DNA of 64,000 nucleotides. Origin: Zhenpiania hominis (lineage in GTDB: Bacteria > Bacillota > Clostridia > Peptostreptococcales > Anaerovoracaceae). The position numbers and the translations under genes were made by a program. Location of the stretch: positions 62,001-126,000 of the forward strand of contig NZ_JACRYT010000005.1 in assembly GCF_014333425.1 (NCBI RefSeq), read 5' to 3'. The notes under the pieces were generated by a model. That model had not been told where the DNA came from. It worked only from the letters and a program-made list of their open reading frames with translations, and searched no databases. Shown in pieces: positions 54,129 to 61,758 of this stretch (within the stretch, counting starts at the first letter, position 1; each line of letters starts with the position of its first letter).

Positions 54129-55217
54129 TTATTTTTTCACTTCCATCCGTTCTGCCATGGACGTAAGCACATCGCTGATGGAAGCTTTTAATTCTTCGGC
54201 CGTCTTAGAATTTAGTTTCCGGAGCCGACTGAGACTTTCTTCTAAATCCTCGTAAGTTTGTTGAAGACTGAGTAAAATGTATTCACATTTTACAGCTTCC
54301 TTTGCCATTCTGGCACGAAGATTTGCTGCTTTTTTGTCAGCATCCAGCTTTTCTGCCTTTTCTTTTAACTTTTCCAACTGTTGATTGAATTTTTCTGTTG
54401 CTTTGCGCATTTCATCGTCTTTTTTTCGCAACACTTTTTCCGTTGCCTCTTTTTCTGCCTGTTGTAAGGCGTTTAACTCTTTTTGGTGAGCGGAAATAAG
54501 GGCTTCTTTTTCTTTAAGTAAAGACGATTTTTCCTGTTCCGCTTTTTTCAGCTTTTCCCGCTCTTCTGCAACTAATTGCTCCAACTGTTTCTGTACTTCC
54601 GTGTCACGATTCTTTTCTGCCTGTAGAGCCTGATCTTCCAGAGAGGAAATTTTTTTTGTCAGGGCTTCGATCCTGTTTTGATTTTCTGCCTCTTGTTTTT
54701 TCTGTTCTTGTTCTTTTTTCTCGAATACCGTTATCTTTTCTTGAAGTACCACATTTTCCTGTTTCGCTTCTTGAATCATCTTTTTTAGTTGTGCAATGGA
54801 CATGTCCGTCACATTATTTTTCTGTACAAAAGGTTCTCGATCTTCGGAAGGAAGTGCTAATAATTGTAATGCCTGAGAATATCCGATATTCGCAAACGTC
54901 TGCGAATTTGCAAGGCCAGTTTTACCATATTCTTCATAAAGCTTCATTAGGTTATTCGCTGTGCGCTGAGAAAACTCAACACGCTCTTTCAACCAATCTG
55001 CCCACTTCCCATGTTTGATAATCTGCTTTGCCTCAGTCAACCGTTTCCCAATTTCAATGGAATTTAGGAGGACGGTTTGCTGCGTTTGGGCGGTGATCAT
55101 GCGGATTTCTGTTACAAGCTGTGTTTCCTGTTGCGAATGATCCATTTCAACAAAGCTTTCGTTTGTAGTTGCCATAGCGGTATGTTCTTCTTTTTTCATT
55201 TCTGTATTGTTCTTCAT
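54129..55217 (-). CDS. DUF3102-type protein with long coiled coil
   Basis: 362 aa. N-terminal DUF3102 block: I-M-T-A-like region then A-K-Q-I-I-K-H-G-K-W-A-D-W-L-K, F-S-Q-R-T-A-N-N-L-M-K-L-Y, and the motif N-S-Q-T-F-A-N-I-G-Y-S-Q-A-L-Q-L-L (about residues 100-120). From about 150 to 330 it is a very charged coiled coil (Glu/Lys/Gln-rich). DUF3102 proteins occur on clostridial ICEs with suspected ParB-like or structural roles. The codons for N-S-Q-T-F-A-N contain a 20-bp near-palindrome also found at 30647 (see findings). Confidence 0.75.
   Translation of the reverse strand: MKNNTEMKKEEHTAMATTNESFVEMDHSQQETQLVTEIRMITAQTQQTVLLNSIEIGKRLTEAKQIIKHGKWADWLKERVEFSQRTANNLMKLYEEYGKTGLANSQTFANIGYSQALQLLALPSEDREPFVQKNNVTDMSIAQLKKMIQEAKQENVVLQEKITVFEKKEQEQKKQEAENQNRIEALTKKISSLEDQALQAEKNRDTEVQKQLEQLVAEEREKLKKAEQEKSSLLKEKEALISAHQKELNALQQAEKEATEKVLRKKDDEMRKATEKFNQQLEKLKEKAEKLDADKKAANLRARMAKEAVKCEYILLSLQQTYEDLEESLSRLRKLNSKTAEELKASISDVLTSMAERMEVKK
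54888..54907. repeat. 20-bp near-palindrome, copy 2 of 2, inside the DUF3102 gene
   Basis: ATTCGCAAACGTCTGCGAAT; 19 of 20 bases equal the copy at 30647-30666 and 9 of 10 base pairs are palindromic. It is within codons for the conserved N-S-Q-T-F-A-N of the protein. Confidence 0.7.
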
Positions 55218-55314
55218 GATGAAACTCCCTTTCTTTTATCAATCTTGTTAAGGTTGTGATATAGACCTTTCCAGCAGGCAGAGCCGAGAACCCTGCCTGC
55301 CTCAAAAGATACGG

Positions 55315-55557
55315 TTAGATTTCTCGATTGTTTAATAAGGCGATTAATGTCCGTATTTCTTTTGGGTGAAAGGTAATCCCTCTTGACATATGTTCATGCT
55401 CCGGATCCCAGTCACGGATATCATATTTGGGTGCATTTCCATTCCAAGAGACAAGATTCAATTCCTTATTCCACCCGGTTGGGTATTCGGTAATGATTCC
55501 GATTCGTTCTTTGATTTCAAATACGATTTCTTCTCTTTCTGTTCTCTGAATTGCCAT
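55315..55557 (-). CDS. YdbC/PC4-like ssDNA-binding protein
   Basis: 80 aa. Pattern F-E-I-K-E-R-I-G-I-I ... G-W-N-K-E-L-N-L-V-S-W-N-G-N-A-P-K-Y-D-I-R-D-W-D and G-I-T-F matches YdbC, a PC4-like family that binds single-stranded DNA. The start at 55557 has AAAGGAGA just upstream on the minus strand; a longer frame starting at 55608 lacks a ribosome site. Transcribed toward the DUF3102 gene, with a stem-loop (GCAGGCAG / CTGCCTGC) between them at about 55275-55301. Confidence 0.85.
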   Translation of the reverse strand: MAIQRTEREEIVFEIKERIGIITEYPTGWNKELNLVSWNGNAPKYDIRDWDPEHEHMSRGITFHPKEIRTLIALLNNREI

Positions 55558-55620
55558 ATTGTGTTCTCCTTTCCAAAATGGTTGAATTAAGAAATAGATT
55601 TTTGCCACCGAATGTGGTGG

Positions 55621-55792
55621 TGAATGCTTATATCTGTGGTAGTGGTAGCGCAGCGGAAGTGAGAAGGCCAGTCAAGGGCGTAAGACTTTTTCAGATTTTT
55701 TTTCGAAGGAGAAAAATGTTAAAAAGTTGCGGATGCACCCTTGACGTCAGCCAGCGAACGACCAATCATGGCCACCCACAGAATAAGCATCC
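55621..55792. other. long nested hairpin / structured noncoding element
   Basis: Outer stem ATGCTTAT-a-TCTGTGG (55624-55639) pairs with CCACAGA-ATAAGCAT (55776-55790), 15 pairs with a single bulge. A second stem GTCAAGGG / CCCTTGAC (55670-55677 and 55737-55744) is nested within, and an inner ACTTTTT / AAAAAGT pair closes on a T-rich loop. Short ORFs that cross it on both strands have no ribosome sites and overlap each other, so this is structure, not coding. It may be an origin (oriT or single-strand origin) or a regulatory RNA. Confidence 0.6.
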
Positions 55793-56281
55793 TTTTAAGG
55801 TCACTTAAAAGAACCGATTGCATATAAAAACGTTCTCCAGGCAATGTGGAGAACGAACCGATTAGAAAAATGCAGGCAGAGACTTGCAGAGAATTTTCAT
55901 GGATAGAAAGATAAGACAAAAGCTGCAAGGACATAACGGTATATATGGGAAAAATAATGGAAGTCAATCTTATATAAATTCCTGTGAAATCGTAAAAAAC
56001 ATGTGTATGTATAAGATTTCCGTTTTATTAGGCCGAACAGCCTTTTGATCCGGAAATAGGAATTTCAAATAAATCAGGATCATTGCGAGTAGAGACGTGT
56101 AGGAGCTTTATGTAGAAAATAGTTCCTTTGAAAGAGCAAAATGCGATTAAAAAGTAGAAGAATCTTGTTTTTCTCAGAAAGGAAACCAAAAAGAATTCCG
56201 GTTACCCCTGATAACAAAGGAATCTTTCAGTATATAAGGTGGCAGGGAATCTGCAGAAATGAAAAAAGTTCAAAAGAATGA
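55793..56281. other. gene-free stretch with two further hairpins
   Basis: Immediately after the nested hairpin are CTTTTAA / TTAAAAG (55792-55811) and CGTTCTCC / GGAGAACG (55831-55855). From 55860 to 56281 I see no convincing gene, repeat or promoter. ORFs here are under 85 codons without ribosome sites. Confidence 0.5.
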
Positions 56282-56521
56282 TTAGAGAGAGGAATTTGAT
56301 TCCGTTTCTTCCGGTTGCTTGTCCTGTTCAACAACAAATAATTCTTCAATCGGACAGTCAAACAGTTTTAATAATTTATCAATCGTTGCAAAACTGATGG
56401 AGGAAGTCTCATTTTCCAGCATTTTATTCAGTGCTGTATAATTTGTATCCAGCTTTCTTACAAGCCAATACTTGCTTTTTCCACTTTTTTTCAACACTTC
56501 TTTTAAGTTTAAATATACCAT
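56282..56521 (-). CDS. small XRE-family regulator
   Basis: 79 aa, HTH (K-S-G-K-S-K-Y-W-L-V-R-K-L-D-T-N-Y-T-A-L-N-K-M-L followed by I-S-F-A-T-I-D-K-L-L-K-L-F-D-C), the short Cro/C1-type fold with a charged tail. The start at 56521 has AAGGTTCC-type weak ribosome match (GGAGGT on the minus strand at about 56530). Divergent from the 56667 gene. Confidence 0.82.
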   Translation of the reverse strand: MVYLNLKEVLKKSGKSKYWLVRKLDTNYTALNKMLENETSSISFATIDKLLKLFDCPIEELFVVEQDKQPEETESNSSL

Positions 56522-56614
56522 AGCTTAAGGAACCTCCTGCCTAGTATTATAGCCAGAAGAGAGTTAGAAAATAAGGCGTTTAGAGTTGAGTCAATTATAA
56601 TTTACTGTATGCTA

Positions 56615-56623
56615 TGGTATAAT
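56615..56623 (+). promoter_or_regulatory. extended -10 promoter of the divergent gene
   Basis: TGG-TATAAT, i.e. TG-n-TATAAT at 56615-56623; no clear -35. In the intergenic region between the divergent XRE gene and the 73-aa gene, where that repressor could bind. Confidence 0.5.
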
Positions 56624-56666
56624 GATAGCAGAGACGCAGATAGTAGATTTAAGAAATGGGGATAAA

Positions 56667-56885
56667 ATGCTAAGTACGAAAGCAAAGCAGCAAATCGAAG
56701 TACATGAGGAAGCCATTAAAAAGATTTTAAAAATGGAACTGCCAGGAGATTTGTATCAGGAGATCGTAAGTTATATACAGTTGGTGAGAGGGTTAAGCCG
56801 AATTGCCTTTCTGTTTTATCCCTATAAAAAGAAAGAACTAAATCAGGACACTTCTAAAGGATACAAAGAGAATGACGTAAAGTAG
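56667..56885 (+). CDS. unknown 72-aa helical protein
   Basis: M-L-S-T-K-A-K-Q-Q-I-E-V-H-E-E start with GGGGAT four bases upstream; an in-frame ATG at 56622 coincides with the -10 box and is unlikely. Mostly helical with a Tyr/Phe cluster (F-L-F-Y-P-Y-K-K-K). No family recognised. Divergent to the XRE gene. Confidence 0.5.
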   Translation: MLSTKAKQQIEVHEEAIKKILKMELPGDLYQEIVSYIQLVRGLSRIAFLFYPYKKKELNQDTSKGYKENDVK

Positions 56886-56999
56886 AAGAAACGCGGTATT
56901 TTCTTAAAAAGCTTTCAAGTCAGAAATTTTTTATTTCATTTTCATATTTCCAATCTGTCCATCCTATTGATTTCATAGAACAATCGAGCGTTTCTATGA

Positions 57000-57045
57000 A
57001 AGAAAAACGCATCAAAGTGCTGAAATCAACAAATTCGATGCGTTT
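57000..57045 (-). terminator. intrinsic terminator of the RadC-like gene (minus strand)
   Basis: Perfect 9-bp stem AAACGCATC / GATGCGTTT (57005-57013 and 57037-57045) with a 23-base loop; on the minus strand it is followed by TTCTTTC. Confidence 0.6.
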
Positions 57046-57092
57046 ACTCTGCGCTTATGCCAGATAAAGTATGTAGGAGATTTTTTATTTGT

Positions 57093-57551
57093 TTAGACGA
57101 AATTCCATTCTTTCAGACTGATAAAATCACTTTCATTACCAACGATAATATGATCCAGAACAGGAATTCTAAGAAGTTTACCTGCTTGGACTAATTGTTT
57201 TGTAGTTTCAAAATCTTTCTTGCTGGGATTTGGATTTTCAGAAGGATGATTGTGAGCGAGAATAGCGGCGGATGCATTGCATTGAATCAGAAATTTGAAG
57301 ATCTCTCTTGGATGAATCAGTGTGGAATTCAGAATCCCGATCGACGCCGTATGATAGCCGATAATGCTTCCTTTTGCATTCAGCGCAATCACAAGAAAGA
57401 CTTCCTGTGGATTTAAATGTAGTTTGCAAATTTTGGTTAAAAATTGATGGGCCGGAATGGGACTTGAAATTTCGTAGTGCTCCAAAGATTCAACGGAATC
57501 TTCTTTTACGAGCTGCAGTTTGTACTTGACATATTCATATGGTGTGTTCAT
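57093..57551 (-). CDS. RadC-like JAB/MPN-domain protein
   Basis: 152 aa. JAMM metal site H-N-H-P-S-E-N-P-N-P-S-K-K-D (about 106-119) with the upstream E in E-V-F-L-V-I; the typical S-x-x-x-S motif region. No N-terminal HhH repeat as in chromosomal RadC, so it is the mobile-element-type JAB form. Start at 57551 has GGGAGGA upstream on the minus strand. Function unproven; RadC family proteins are common on ICEs. Note that Tn554 of Staphylococcus inserts in a radC gene, but this one is intact here. Confidence 0.85.
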   Translation of the reverse strand: MNTPYEYVKYKLQLVKEDSVESLEHYEISSPIPAHQFLTKICKLHLNPQEVFLVIALNAKGSIIGYHTASIGILNSTLIHPREIFKFLIQCNASAAILAHNHPSENPNPSKKDFETTKQLVQAGKLLRIPVLDHIIVGNESDFISLKEWNFV

Positions 57552-57858
57552 ATGGGTTCCTCCCTCCCATGAATGATAGTTTGTACACTGCAAATCAAAG
57601 TGCGGATACTTGGGATATCAGGCATAGTACGGAGTGAGGATGGGATGTCATAGGGAGAACGACTTATTTTTCTATTTTTTTTGCAAAAAAAAGGGACAAA
57701 ATCAGGAGAGCGACCTTGACAGGAACACAGAACGACGGAAACTAAAGATTCCTGGGATCCGCAGGACTGGTGCGCCCAGTCCGTTCTATTTTTATAAAGA
57801 GAAAATATTTGACAAAAAAACCGATATTTCAGCACGATCCAGATAGTGAGATCGTTCT
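57552..57858. other. 307-base stretch with hairpins before the sigma-like gene
   Basis: Contains GGACTGG / CCAGTCC (57764-57770 and 57776-57782) followed by GTTCTATTTTTAT, i.e. a terminator-like or attenuator hairpin, and an ACGATC / GATCGT inverted repeat at 57835-57854 right before the sigma-like gene. TTGACA at 57808 could be a -35 box but has no matching -10. No gene is seen. Confidence 0.5.
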
Positions 57859-58332
57859 ATGATTGTGAAGCGAAATCACTTTATAAACATACGCTTGAAA
57901 GGGAAGGTGATAGTCATTTCTTTTTATGAAAAAGTAGAACGGGAATTTGATGCTTACTGCAAGCGTACCCTGAAAAACAAACTGGTTGATTACAAACGGC
58001 AGCAAGCCTGTCTTCGTAGGAAAGAGCTTTCCTTTGATGAGACGCAGCAAAGAAAACTGGATCAATTTTTCTCTACGATGGATGAGTATTTTGCAGATAT
58101 GATTCAGTTTGGAGATTATGCAATCGAGTTGAAAGATGAAACGCTCTATAAGGCCCTGTTGCAACTATCCGAAGAGAAGCAGATGATTCTTATTTGCCAC
58201 TATGCAATGGGAATTAGCGACAGAGAGATTGCAACTCAGTTAGCACTTCCCAAAACAACGGTCCGATACCGAAGGGAGGCGGCGTTACAGAGGTTAAAAT
58301 CTTTGATGGACCAAGGGGCAAAGAACGAATGA
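57859..58332 (+). CDS. sigma-70-like regulatory factor (Tn916 Orf7-like)
   Basis: 157 aa. N-terminal part (F-D-A-Y-C-K-R-T-L-K-N-K-L-V-D-Y-K-R) resembles sigma region 2 remnants, and the C-terminal third is a region-4 HTH (I-S-D-R-E-I-A-T-Q-L-A-L-P-K-T-T-V-R-Y-R-R). The ATG at 57859 lacks a good ribosome site; an internal GTG near 57907 behind AAGGGAAG is an alternative. Followed by an ATGA-overlapped small HTH protein, the same pair found in Tn916-type elements. It probably regulates ICE excision/transfer genes. Confidence 0.82.
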   Translation: MIVKRNHFINIRLKGKVIVISFYEKVEREFDAYCKRTLKNKLVDYKRQQACLRRKELSFDETQQRKLDQFFSTMDEYFADMIQFGDYAIELKDETLYKALLQLSEEKQMILICHYAMGISDREIATQLALPKTTVRYRREAALQRLKSLMDQGAKNE

Positions 58333-58559
58333 GCCGTTATACACGTATTACATTTCCTGTCATTACTGGTGCAATCAAGGGAGACACTCTCGCAATGGAG
58401 CAGATCCTGAATCATTATAAGGGGTATATTAATAAATTGTCAGTGGACAAACTCTACGACCATTTGGGAAATGAACGTCTTACAATAGACAGTCAACTTC
58501 AAAAAATATTGGAACTGCACCTGATTGTTGCGGTTCTAAAATTCCAAATCCGCAAATAA
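58329..58559 (+). CDS. helix-turn-helix protein, Tn916 Orf8-like
   Basis: 76 aa. P-V-I-T-G-A-I-K-G-D-T-L-A-M-E-Q-I-L-N-H-Y-K-G-Y-I-N-K-L-S matches the HTH_16-type conjugative transposon protein. Four-base overlap (ATGA) with the sigma-like gene. Confidence 0.85.
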   Translation: MSRYTRITFPVITGAIKGDTLAMEQILNHYKGYINKLSVDKLYDHLGNERLTIDSQLQKILELHLIVAVLKFQIRK

Positions 58560-58562
58560 AAG

Positions 58563-58583
58563 AAAAAGTGATTTCGCTTTTTA
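58563..58583 (+). terminator. intrinsic terminator after the sigma/HTH pair
   Basis: AAAAAGTG-attt-CGCTTTTT with TT following; stem of eight pairs including one G-T, 3 bases after the stop. Confidence 0.65.
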
Positions 58584-58936
58584 TTGGAACCTTTACAATT
58601 TCATACTGCGAAAGGTACGTTTGAACTGCAGGGAGCGAGTTTCGATTGTACGCCAGGACCCTGTTTATAGGCGAGCGAACTCTACAACCGATCAAACAGG
58701 GAGGGAAACTCTGTCTGCGAAGAACTGCAGAAAAGAATCATGATACGTCCGTCAGATGTACGGTGCCCACGGGAATGGGAAAGGACTGCACTTGCAGGAC
58801 TGCGGAGCTGCATCCAACAGCCGCCTTTTTGCAGATAAAAATTGATCGTTCAGTATGAATTAAATAAAAAAGGAACCCTGTTTTTTGCGTGTATAATGTA
58901 GATAGTGTAAGAATGGAAAAGAAATGAGAGGGAATT
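58584..58936. other. 353-base leader region of the recombinase cassette
   Basis: Contains CCCTGTTT / AAACAGGG (58659-58666 and 58694-58701), a terminator-like hairpin GCGG-ag-CTG / CAGCCGC + TTTTT (58802-58830), and TATAAT at 58892-58897 as a possible -10 (no -35). A 70-aa ORF (58646-58858) crosses the hairpins and lacks a ribosome site, so it is not called. Confidence 0.5.
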
Positions 58937-60058
58937 ATGAAGTTTTATCAGGTGGAATCTATCAAAGAGCAGGAAATCGTTTATTATATTATTCGGAGAA
59001 TGACTGATTTTTGTATGCTTCCGGAAGAAAGTCAGTATCTTGCCTATCGGATTCGTACGAACCTATCACCCAATACGGTGAAGCGCGCGGCATTTTCCAT
59101 TATGTATTACTGCGAGTTTCTAAAACAAAAGGATTTAAGAAAAGAAGAGATCTGGCAACTTTCTTTTGCGTTCCAGCACGAGCATTTCATTGAATTTTTG
59201 AATTGGTTAAAAAATGGGAACCATACGGATCGTAAAGGAAAATTGCCAAGTAATCGAACCTGTAATATGTACCTGAGAGATGTATTAGAATTTTACCGTT
59301 ATCTTGAACAGCAGGGAACGGAAGAATTAAAAGTGCTTTCGGAACAGGAGAACACCTTTATAACTTCCTGTGGCATTCGGAAGCATAAAATGATCAGGCG
59401 ATTTCGAGGTTTCTTCAGAGAGGAGCCATCCAAAGGGGATAGCATTACAGCAGAACGTATCGGAGCACTCGTGGCAGCTTGTACGAATCTGAGAGATTCC
59501 CTGCTTCTGCTACTTCTGGCAGAAACCGGATTTCGAATTGGAGAGATTCTGGGAATTCGATTGGAGGATATTGATTTTTCTTCCAGACAAATTCAAGTCC
59601 AGTTTCGATCCAATAATAAAAATCAGGCGAGAGCAAAAAACGCAGAATATCGAAAGGCACTTTTAAGTCCGACCACCTTTTCTCATTTAACAACCTATCT
59701 GACACAATGCAGAAAGAATGGATATTCGGATTATCTATTCGTGAACTTAGAAGGAAAACAGCTTGGCCAACCCATGAAGGTACAAAGCGTTTATGCGATG
59801 CTAAAACGATTGGAACAGAAAACCGGAATTGCAAGCCATCCACATCAACTCCGTCATTATTTTGCTAATGCACGGTACAATGCAGGCTGGGAGTTGCTTT
59901 TGATTAGTAAAGCTCTTGGTCACAGGCAGCTAGAGACCACGCGCAACTATCTGAATCTGGAAGAGGAAACGCTGCGCAGTGCGTCTCAAACGTATTTTGA
60001 ACAGACTGAAGCGCTTACGCAGATTTCGACGCTGATTGGAAACGGAGGGCAAGAATGA
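58937..60058 (+). CDS. tyrosine recombinase 1 (Tn554 TnpA-like)
   Basis: 373 aa. SAM-like N-terminal domain (T-V-K-R-A-A-F-S-I-M-Y-Y), catalytic domain with Arg I in E-T-G-F-R-I-G-E (about 200), H-Q-L-R-H (about 303), G-H-R and the Tyr in T-R-N-Y-L (about 337). All catalytic residues are intact. Length matches Tn554 TnpA (about 361). ATG 58937 behind GAGAGGGA; overlaps recombinase 2 by four bases. Confidence 0.92.
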   Translation: MKFYQVESIKEQEIVYYIIRRMTDFCMLPEESQYLAYRIRTNLSPNTVKRAAFSIMYYCEFLKQKDLRKEEIWQLSFAFQHEHFIEFLNWLKNGNHTDRKGKLPSNRTCNMYLRDVLEFYRYLEQQGTEELKVLSEQENTFITSCGIRKHKMIRRFRGFFREEPSKGDSITAERIGALVAACTNLRDSLLLLLLAETGFRIGEILGIRLEDIDFSSRQIQVQFRSNNKNQARAKNAEYRKALLSPTTFSHLTTYLTQCRKNGYSDYLFVNLEGKQLGQPMKVQSVYAMLKRLEQKTGIASHPHQLRHYFANARYNAGWELLLISKALGHRQLETTRNYLNLEEETLRSASQTYFEQTEALTQISTLIGNGGQE

Positions 60059-61743
60059 AATCGAATGTACAGAGCCAGCGAGCAGATACAGGGCTTTCTG
60101 CCCTTGGGATTTTGCAGGAAATCGAAGCCTGTCCGGTTCTTGCGGAACGGCAAAAACAGAAGCTTTGTTCCTTTTTCACTTCTTATCCACACCGTTCCGC
60201 AAAAGAGATTACCTATTCGGATCGGGAAGCGTATGGAGTGTATCTGCTTCAGACTGGAGTAAAGAAAAAGCATGCGGAATATCTGCATGCTTTGGATCAA
60301 TTCAAACTTTGGTATCAGGAAATGCAGCCACTTACAGTTGTCGAAAAGCGCCTTTCGTTTACTGACGATCGCATCTTTCTTCTTTATCATCCAGATACGA
60401 GAATTGCAAAGGAGCTTTTCAAAACAGCGGATAAGGAAGAACTGCTTTGGGACTTTTCCCAACCTGCTTCAGAATCTTTTACCGATCAGGTGTTTGAACT
60501 TCTGAATACAATTTTAATGCAGCCAATGGATCGGAAGCTTCGGAGAGCCAGGCTTCTGGTACTCAAACAACTCTATGCGTTTGGTATTCGGTATCACCTT
60601 TCTTCGATTCTGCACCTGGATTTGGCAGACGAAAAGCGATTTGAACTGTATTTAAATCAAACACCCCATCTGCAACGCTACCGAAAATCAGCGCTCTCTT
60701 ATTTTCGAAAGACCTTATTTCTGCAATCGGATTCCATCTGTTGGGATGCAAGCGTCTGGTATTTAGAACGCTTTCATTTGGATTCGGCAAGGGTGAACGT
60801 GGCTAATCCAGTCCGTCAGTTTTCCTTTTTAGAAATCCAAGATCCGGAGCATCGGAGATATGGGCAGCAGTATCTTCGTTACTTGCTGGGTGCAACGGAA
60901 CTTTCGATTGCAACGATTCGTTTTCATTATAGTGTGTGCAAATCATGTTTCCGCTTTCTGGAACAGGAAGCCATTTCTTTCACAGAACTGAAGGATTCCG
61001 TGTTGGAAGACTTTCTGCATGCAGAGAAGACTGATTGTGCGGAAACTATCAATCGAAAGGTGATTGTGTTAAGCCAGATGTTCCATTATCTGTCTGTTCG
61101 GGAGAACCTGTCCGTTCCGTTTGACAGCGCACTTCATATTCGAAAAAGCCAGCCGTACCACTATAGGGGGAATGTGACAGAAAAACGAATGGAGGAAGTT
61201 ATAGATGCCTTGTCCGATTTGGATACAACACTTCGGCTGATGGTTGTGACCCTTTTTTGTACCGGACTTCGAAAAAATGAGGTGTGTGTGTTGACTGGAG
61301 ATTGTCTGTCCCATGATGGGACCGATGGATGGATTCGACTGTACCAGTCCAAGCTTCGAAAAGAAAAACGGATCCCCATTCCGGACGGATTGTATCAGAT
61401 GCTGAAGCAGTATATCGAAACCGAACGTAGAACGGCGAATGACTACCTGTTTCAAAATGCAAAAGGGGATGCGTATAATGCGCAGACGTTTACGAATCGG
61501 ATGCGAATGGCCTGCGGGAAATGGAACTTTGCGCAAGATGGGTACCAGTTTCGAGCACATGCCTTTCGGCACTGGTTTGCAACAGAACTCTTTGAGGAAT
61601 CCAACCTTCAGGTTGTCCGGGAATTCTTAGGACATGACCATGATGATATGACGAAAGCCTATATTGATGGAATTCCCAGGCAGATTCAGGAAAAAAGCCA
61701 CGCTTATTTTATGGAACATGAAAATGAATTTATGAAAGACTAA
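60055..61743 (+). CDS. tyrosine recombinase 2 (Tn554 TnpB-like, large)
   Basis: 562 aa. Long N-terminal arm-binding region, catalytic Arg in C-T-G-L-R-K-N-E (about 405), H-A-F-R-H (about 502), G-H-D and nucleophile Tyr in K-A-Y-I-D (about 536). Size is between Tn554 TnpA and TnpB (about 630). ATGA overlap with recombinase 1. Catalytically intact. Confidence 0.92.
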   Translation: MKSNVQSQRADTGLSALGILQEIEACPVLAERQKQKLCSFFTSYPHRSAKEITYSDREAYGVYLLQTGVKKKHAEYLHALDQFKLWYQEMQPLTVVEKRLSFTDDRIFLLYHPDTRIAKELFKTADKEELLWDFSQPASESFTDQVFELLNTILMQPMDRKLRRARLLVLKQLYAFGIRYHLSSILHLDLADEKRFELYLNQTPHLQRYRKSALSYFRKTLFLQSDSICWDASVWYLERFHLDSARVNVANPVRQFSFLEIQDPEHRRYGQQYLRYLLGATELSIATIRFHYSVCKSCFRFLEQEAISFTELKDSVLEDFLHAEKTDCAETINRKVIVLSQMFHYLSVRENLSVPFDSALHIRKSQPYHYRGNVTEKRMEEVIDALSDLDTTLRLMVVTLFCTGLRKNEVCVLTGDCLSHDGTDGWIRLYQSKLRKEKRIPIPDGLYQMLKQYIETERRTANDYLFQNAKGDAYNAQTFTNRMRMACGKWNFAQDGYQFRAHAFRHWFATELFEESNLQVVREFLGHDHDDMTKAYIDGIPRQIQEKSHAYFMEHENEFMKD

Positions 61744-61758
61744 GGAAGGAATAAAGAA

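Noticed and set aside
55551..55967. Short ORFs on both strands (85 aa plus, 82 aa minus)
   Set aside because: They overlap each other and the nested hairpin, and lack ribosome sites; the structure explains the conservation better.
57808..57840. TTGACA as promoter for the sigma-like gene
   Set aside because: No -10-like hexamer at 16-18 bases distance.
58646..58858. 70-aa ORF in the recombinase leader
   Set aside because: Crosses two hairpins, no ribosome site, no motif beyond Cys-rich chance sequence.
61069..61572. 167-codon open frame on the minus strand
   Set aside because: Lies across the catalytic domain of recombinase 2; no independent signals.
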